Assembly: GCA_030430075.1 (NCBI GenBank)
Contig: JAUIGN010000003.1
Span: 124,001 to 188,000 of the forward strand
Length of the DNA stretch: 64,000 nucleotides
Reading direction: 5' to 3'
Source of the DNA: a bacterium
GTDB taxonomy: Bacteria; Planctomycetota; Planctomycetia; Pirellulales; Pirellulaceae
The notes below the pieces were generated by a model. The model was not told where the DNA came from. It did no database searches and saw nothing but the letters and a program-made list of their open reading frames with translations. Within the stretch, counting starts at the first letter, position 1; each line of letters opens with the position of its first letter. Made by a program: the position numbers and the translations under genes. Shown in pieces: positions 62,483 to 64,000 of this stretch.

Positions 62483-64000
62483 TCAGGCGCCGGGTTGCGA
62501 ATCCGTGTACACACGCACGTCGCAGATTCTGGCGTGATCCAATCCGTTCGTTCCGGTCACGGTCACGCGAATCGCGGCACACCGGGCCGCCGGTTCCAGC
62601 GTGTGCCGGCGGAGCCGTTGATAGTTGCCTGCAACCTGAACCAGATCCAGCCAGCGGCCATCCACCAGGCCAGTAATCTGATAGTCGCGGACGGTTTCCG
62701 GTTGCGGCTTCCCCCAGACCATCCGCGAGGTGTAACCGTCGTGATGGCTGAGCGTCAAATGGCGATGCAACCCGGTGTCAAACACCAGCCGCACCTCGGT
62801 GATCGCGTGCGGTTCGTGCCACGCGAGTTCGAGCCACACGGGGATGCCGTCGGCGGGGTCCGACATCCATCGATGGCGTCCCGGTCGGCGGCGGTCGGGC
62901 GGCGCGCCCCGTGCGCCATGGGTGCACCGCGTCTGGGCAGAAACCAGCTTGTCCGGCTCGGCACCTGACTGCCAGCTTGACGCCCTGATCTCGGCCAGCC
63001 CGGCCACGTCGCGGGGATCGTTGCGCGTGCCACCGATCAGGTAGGCATCGTCGGCCAGCAATTGCTGGCGGATCGCCTCCATCGCTTCCGGCTGCGCAGC
63101 CAGCTCGCTGGGGAGAAGCTTCGTGCCGACAGCAATCGCTGCCGCCGTCCCAACCCCCTGGCCAACCGCCGCGCAGGTCGCCATGACGCGCGTTGAAGAA
63201 AATGCCACGTGCGTGGCAGAAATGTTTCGTCCGGCGAACATCAAATTGTCGACGTCACGAGAGACGCATGCCCGCAGGGGGATGTCGTACAGCCATGGCA
63301 CATCATGCTGCCAGCACGGTTGTTCGTCGGGCGCATCGACGCCGGCAGGCGGATGCAGGTCGAGCGACCAGCCGCCGTAAGCAATCGCATCATGGAACGG
63401 GCGGGACCGAACCACGTCCTGTTCCGTCAGCACGTGTTGACCGACGAAACGGCGGCTTTCGCGCTTTCCCGGCAAAAACCCGATCCACTCCAAGGCCCAG
63501 CAGGCGGCATCCCAGGGATCATCGCCGTGGTCAGCGTCGGGCGGCCCGTTCTTGATGTGGTTCCAGATGCCCAACGTGATTGCCAACAGCTCATCGCGGA
63601 TCATCTCGTTGTCCTTGATGGTGTCCAGCCTCCCGCCCCACTCGGCCCACCAATAACCGTACTCGTGGGTCGGCCGTTCATCGCCGGGCGTGGCATACAG
63701 GCGCAGCCGCAATTCATCTCGGGAGAACGTCCGGACCCAGCCGGGGGCCACGAACGGCATCGGCCGATCATGCTTGCGCGCGGTCAACAGGATGGTGGAA
63801 CCGAGCTGACACGTATCCGCTACCTCGATCGCCAGCGATTCCTGCGTTTGTTCGCCACTTTCCCGGCCGCGCATAAACGAGGCTCCCGCCTCGACCCCCA
63901 ACCGGCCATCCCCGGTACAGTCGATGAACACGTGCGCATGAATCCGGAAGGCGTCTTCCGTGCTGGTACGCTCGGCGCCGGCCACCTCAATCAGGCGTGG
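62483..64000 (-). CDS. FAD-dependent oxidoreductase with C-terminal beta domain, 5'-truncated
   Basis: The gene runs off the right edge, so the FAD-binding N terminus is missing from view. Seen are FIDCTGDGRLGVEAGASFMRG, RDVDNLMFAGRNISATHVAF and RVMATCAAVGQGVGTAAAIA, features of the FAD_oxidored (PF12831-like) enzymes common in planctomycetes. About 130 C-terminal residues form a discoidin-like carbohydrate-binding fold (PVWLELAWHEPHAITEVRLV, CAAIRVTVTGTNG). The reaction is unknown. The open frame continues at least to base 64000. Confidence 0.85.
   Translation of the reverse strand, partial: PRLIEVAGAERTSTEDAFRIHAHVFIDCTGDGRLGVEAGASFMRGRESGEQTQESLAIEVADTCQLGSTILLTARKHDRPMPFVAPGWVRTFSRDELRLRLYATPGDERPTHEYGYWWAEWGGRLDTIKDNEMIRDELLAITLGIWNHIKNGPPDADHGDDPWDAACWALEWIGFLPGKRESRRFVGQHVLTEQDVVRSRPFHDAIAYGGWSLDLHPPAGVDAPDEQPCWQHDVPWLYDIPLRACVSRDVDNLMFAGRNISATHVAFSSTRVMATCAAVGQGVGTAAAIAVGTKLLPSELAAQPEAMEAIRQQLLADDAYLIGGTRNDPRDVAGLAEIRASSWQSGAEPDKLVSAQTRCTHGARGAPPDRRRPGRHRWMSDPADGIPVWLELAWHEPHAITEVRLVFDTGLHRHLTLSHHDGYTSRMVWGKPQPETVRDYQITGLVDGRWLDLVQVAGNYQRLRRHTLEPAARCAAIRVTVTGTNGLDHARICDVRVYTDSQPGA

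Overview
The window looks like a chromosomal segment of a planctomycete, most probably Pirellulales. It is GC-rich and carries hallmark families of that group: two sulfatases, a Tat-exported Gfo/Idh/MocA oxidoreductase, an adjacent DUF1553-type cytochrome protein and DUF1501 protein, a VIT/vWA protein, a Ser/Thr kinase with a short N-terminal extension, a LamG protein and a parallel beta-helix protein. KdsB and UDP-glucuronate epimerase point to a diderm envelope with LPS or capsule sugars. No phage, integrase, transposase, rRNA or functional tRNA was recognised. Assignments rest on motif reading only.

Layout. 1-7.4 kb: partial LamG protein, methyltransferase-like protein, UDP-glucuronate epimerase, a small protein and glmS, the last four on the minus strand. 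7.4-11.3 kb: VIT/vWA protein and a trio of small membrane proteins resembling YqjD/YqjE. 11.8-17.9 kb: an M49-like metallopeptidase with an HEXXH site, divergent from a sigma-54 response regulator translationally coupled to a FetAB-type exporter, then two small membrane proteins. 18-22.6 kb: oxidoreductase, acetyltransferase, SDR and sulfatase.

22.9-30.1 kb is the highlight. Eight minus-strand genes form a ubiquitin-like conjugation operon. In transcription order they are a beta-grasp modifier, an E2 with a canonical catalytic Cys, a soluble JAMM protease, an E1, a JAMM protease with membrane segments, a second E2 whose catalytic Cys is replaced by Asn, and two membrane-anchored prokaryotic RING-finger proteins. 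Both E2 proteins carry two copies of a short acidic/hydrophobic tail motif resembling a SUMO-interacting motif. The components belong to known families (compare the Bil defence operons and the predicted prokaryotic RING systems). The doubled, partly membrane-bound architecture with a pseudo-E2 is, as far as I know, not experimentally described.

30.5-36 kb: lipoprotein transglutaminase, unknown proteins and an outer-membrane barrel. 36.1-40.5 kb: a tungsten aldehyde oxidoreductase cluster (ferredoxin, AOR, FAD subunit, MoaD-like carrier). 41-52 kb: Ski2-like helicase, Ser/Thr kinase, YgiQ radical SAM protein, kdsB, pyrG, a DUF1844 protein and an aldolase. 52.7-64 kb: sulfatase, aldo/keto reductase, DUF1501 and DUF1553 proteins, histidine phosphatase, beta-helix protein and a partial FAD oxidoreductase.

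Three families of intergenic repeats are scattered through the window. Family 1 is a 40-nt inverted module joined to tandem arrays of 18-25-bp units. Family 2 is a roughly 170-bp element found at gene 3' ends. Family 3 is a roughly 65-bp element, one copy of which sits inside the aldehyde oxidoreductase cluster.
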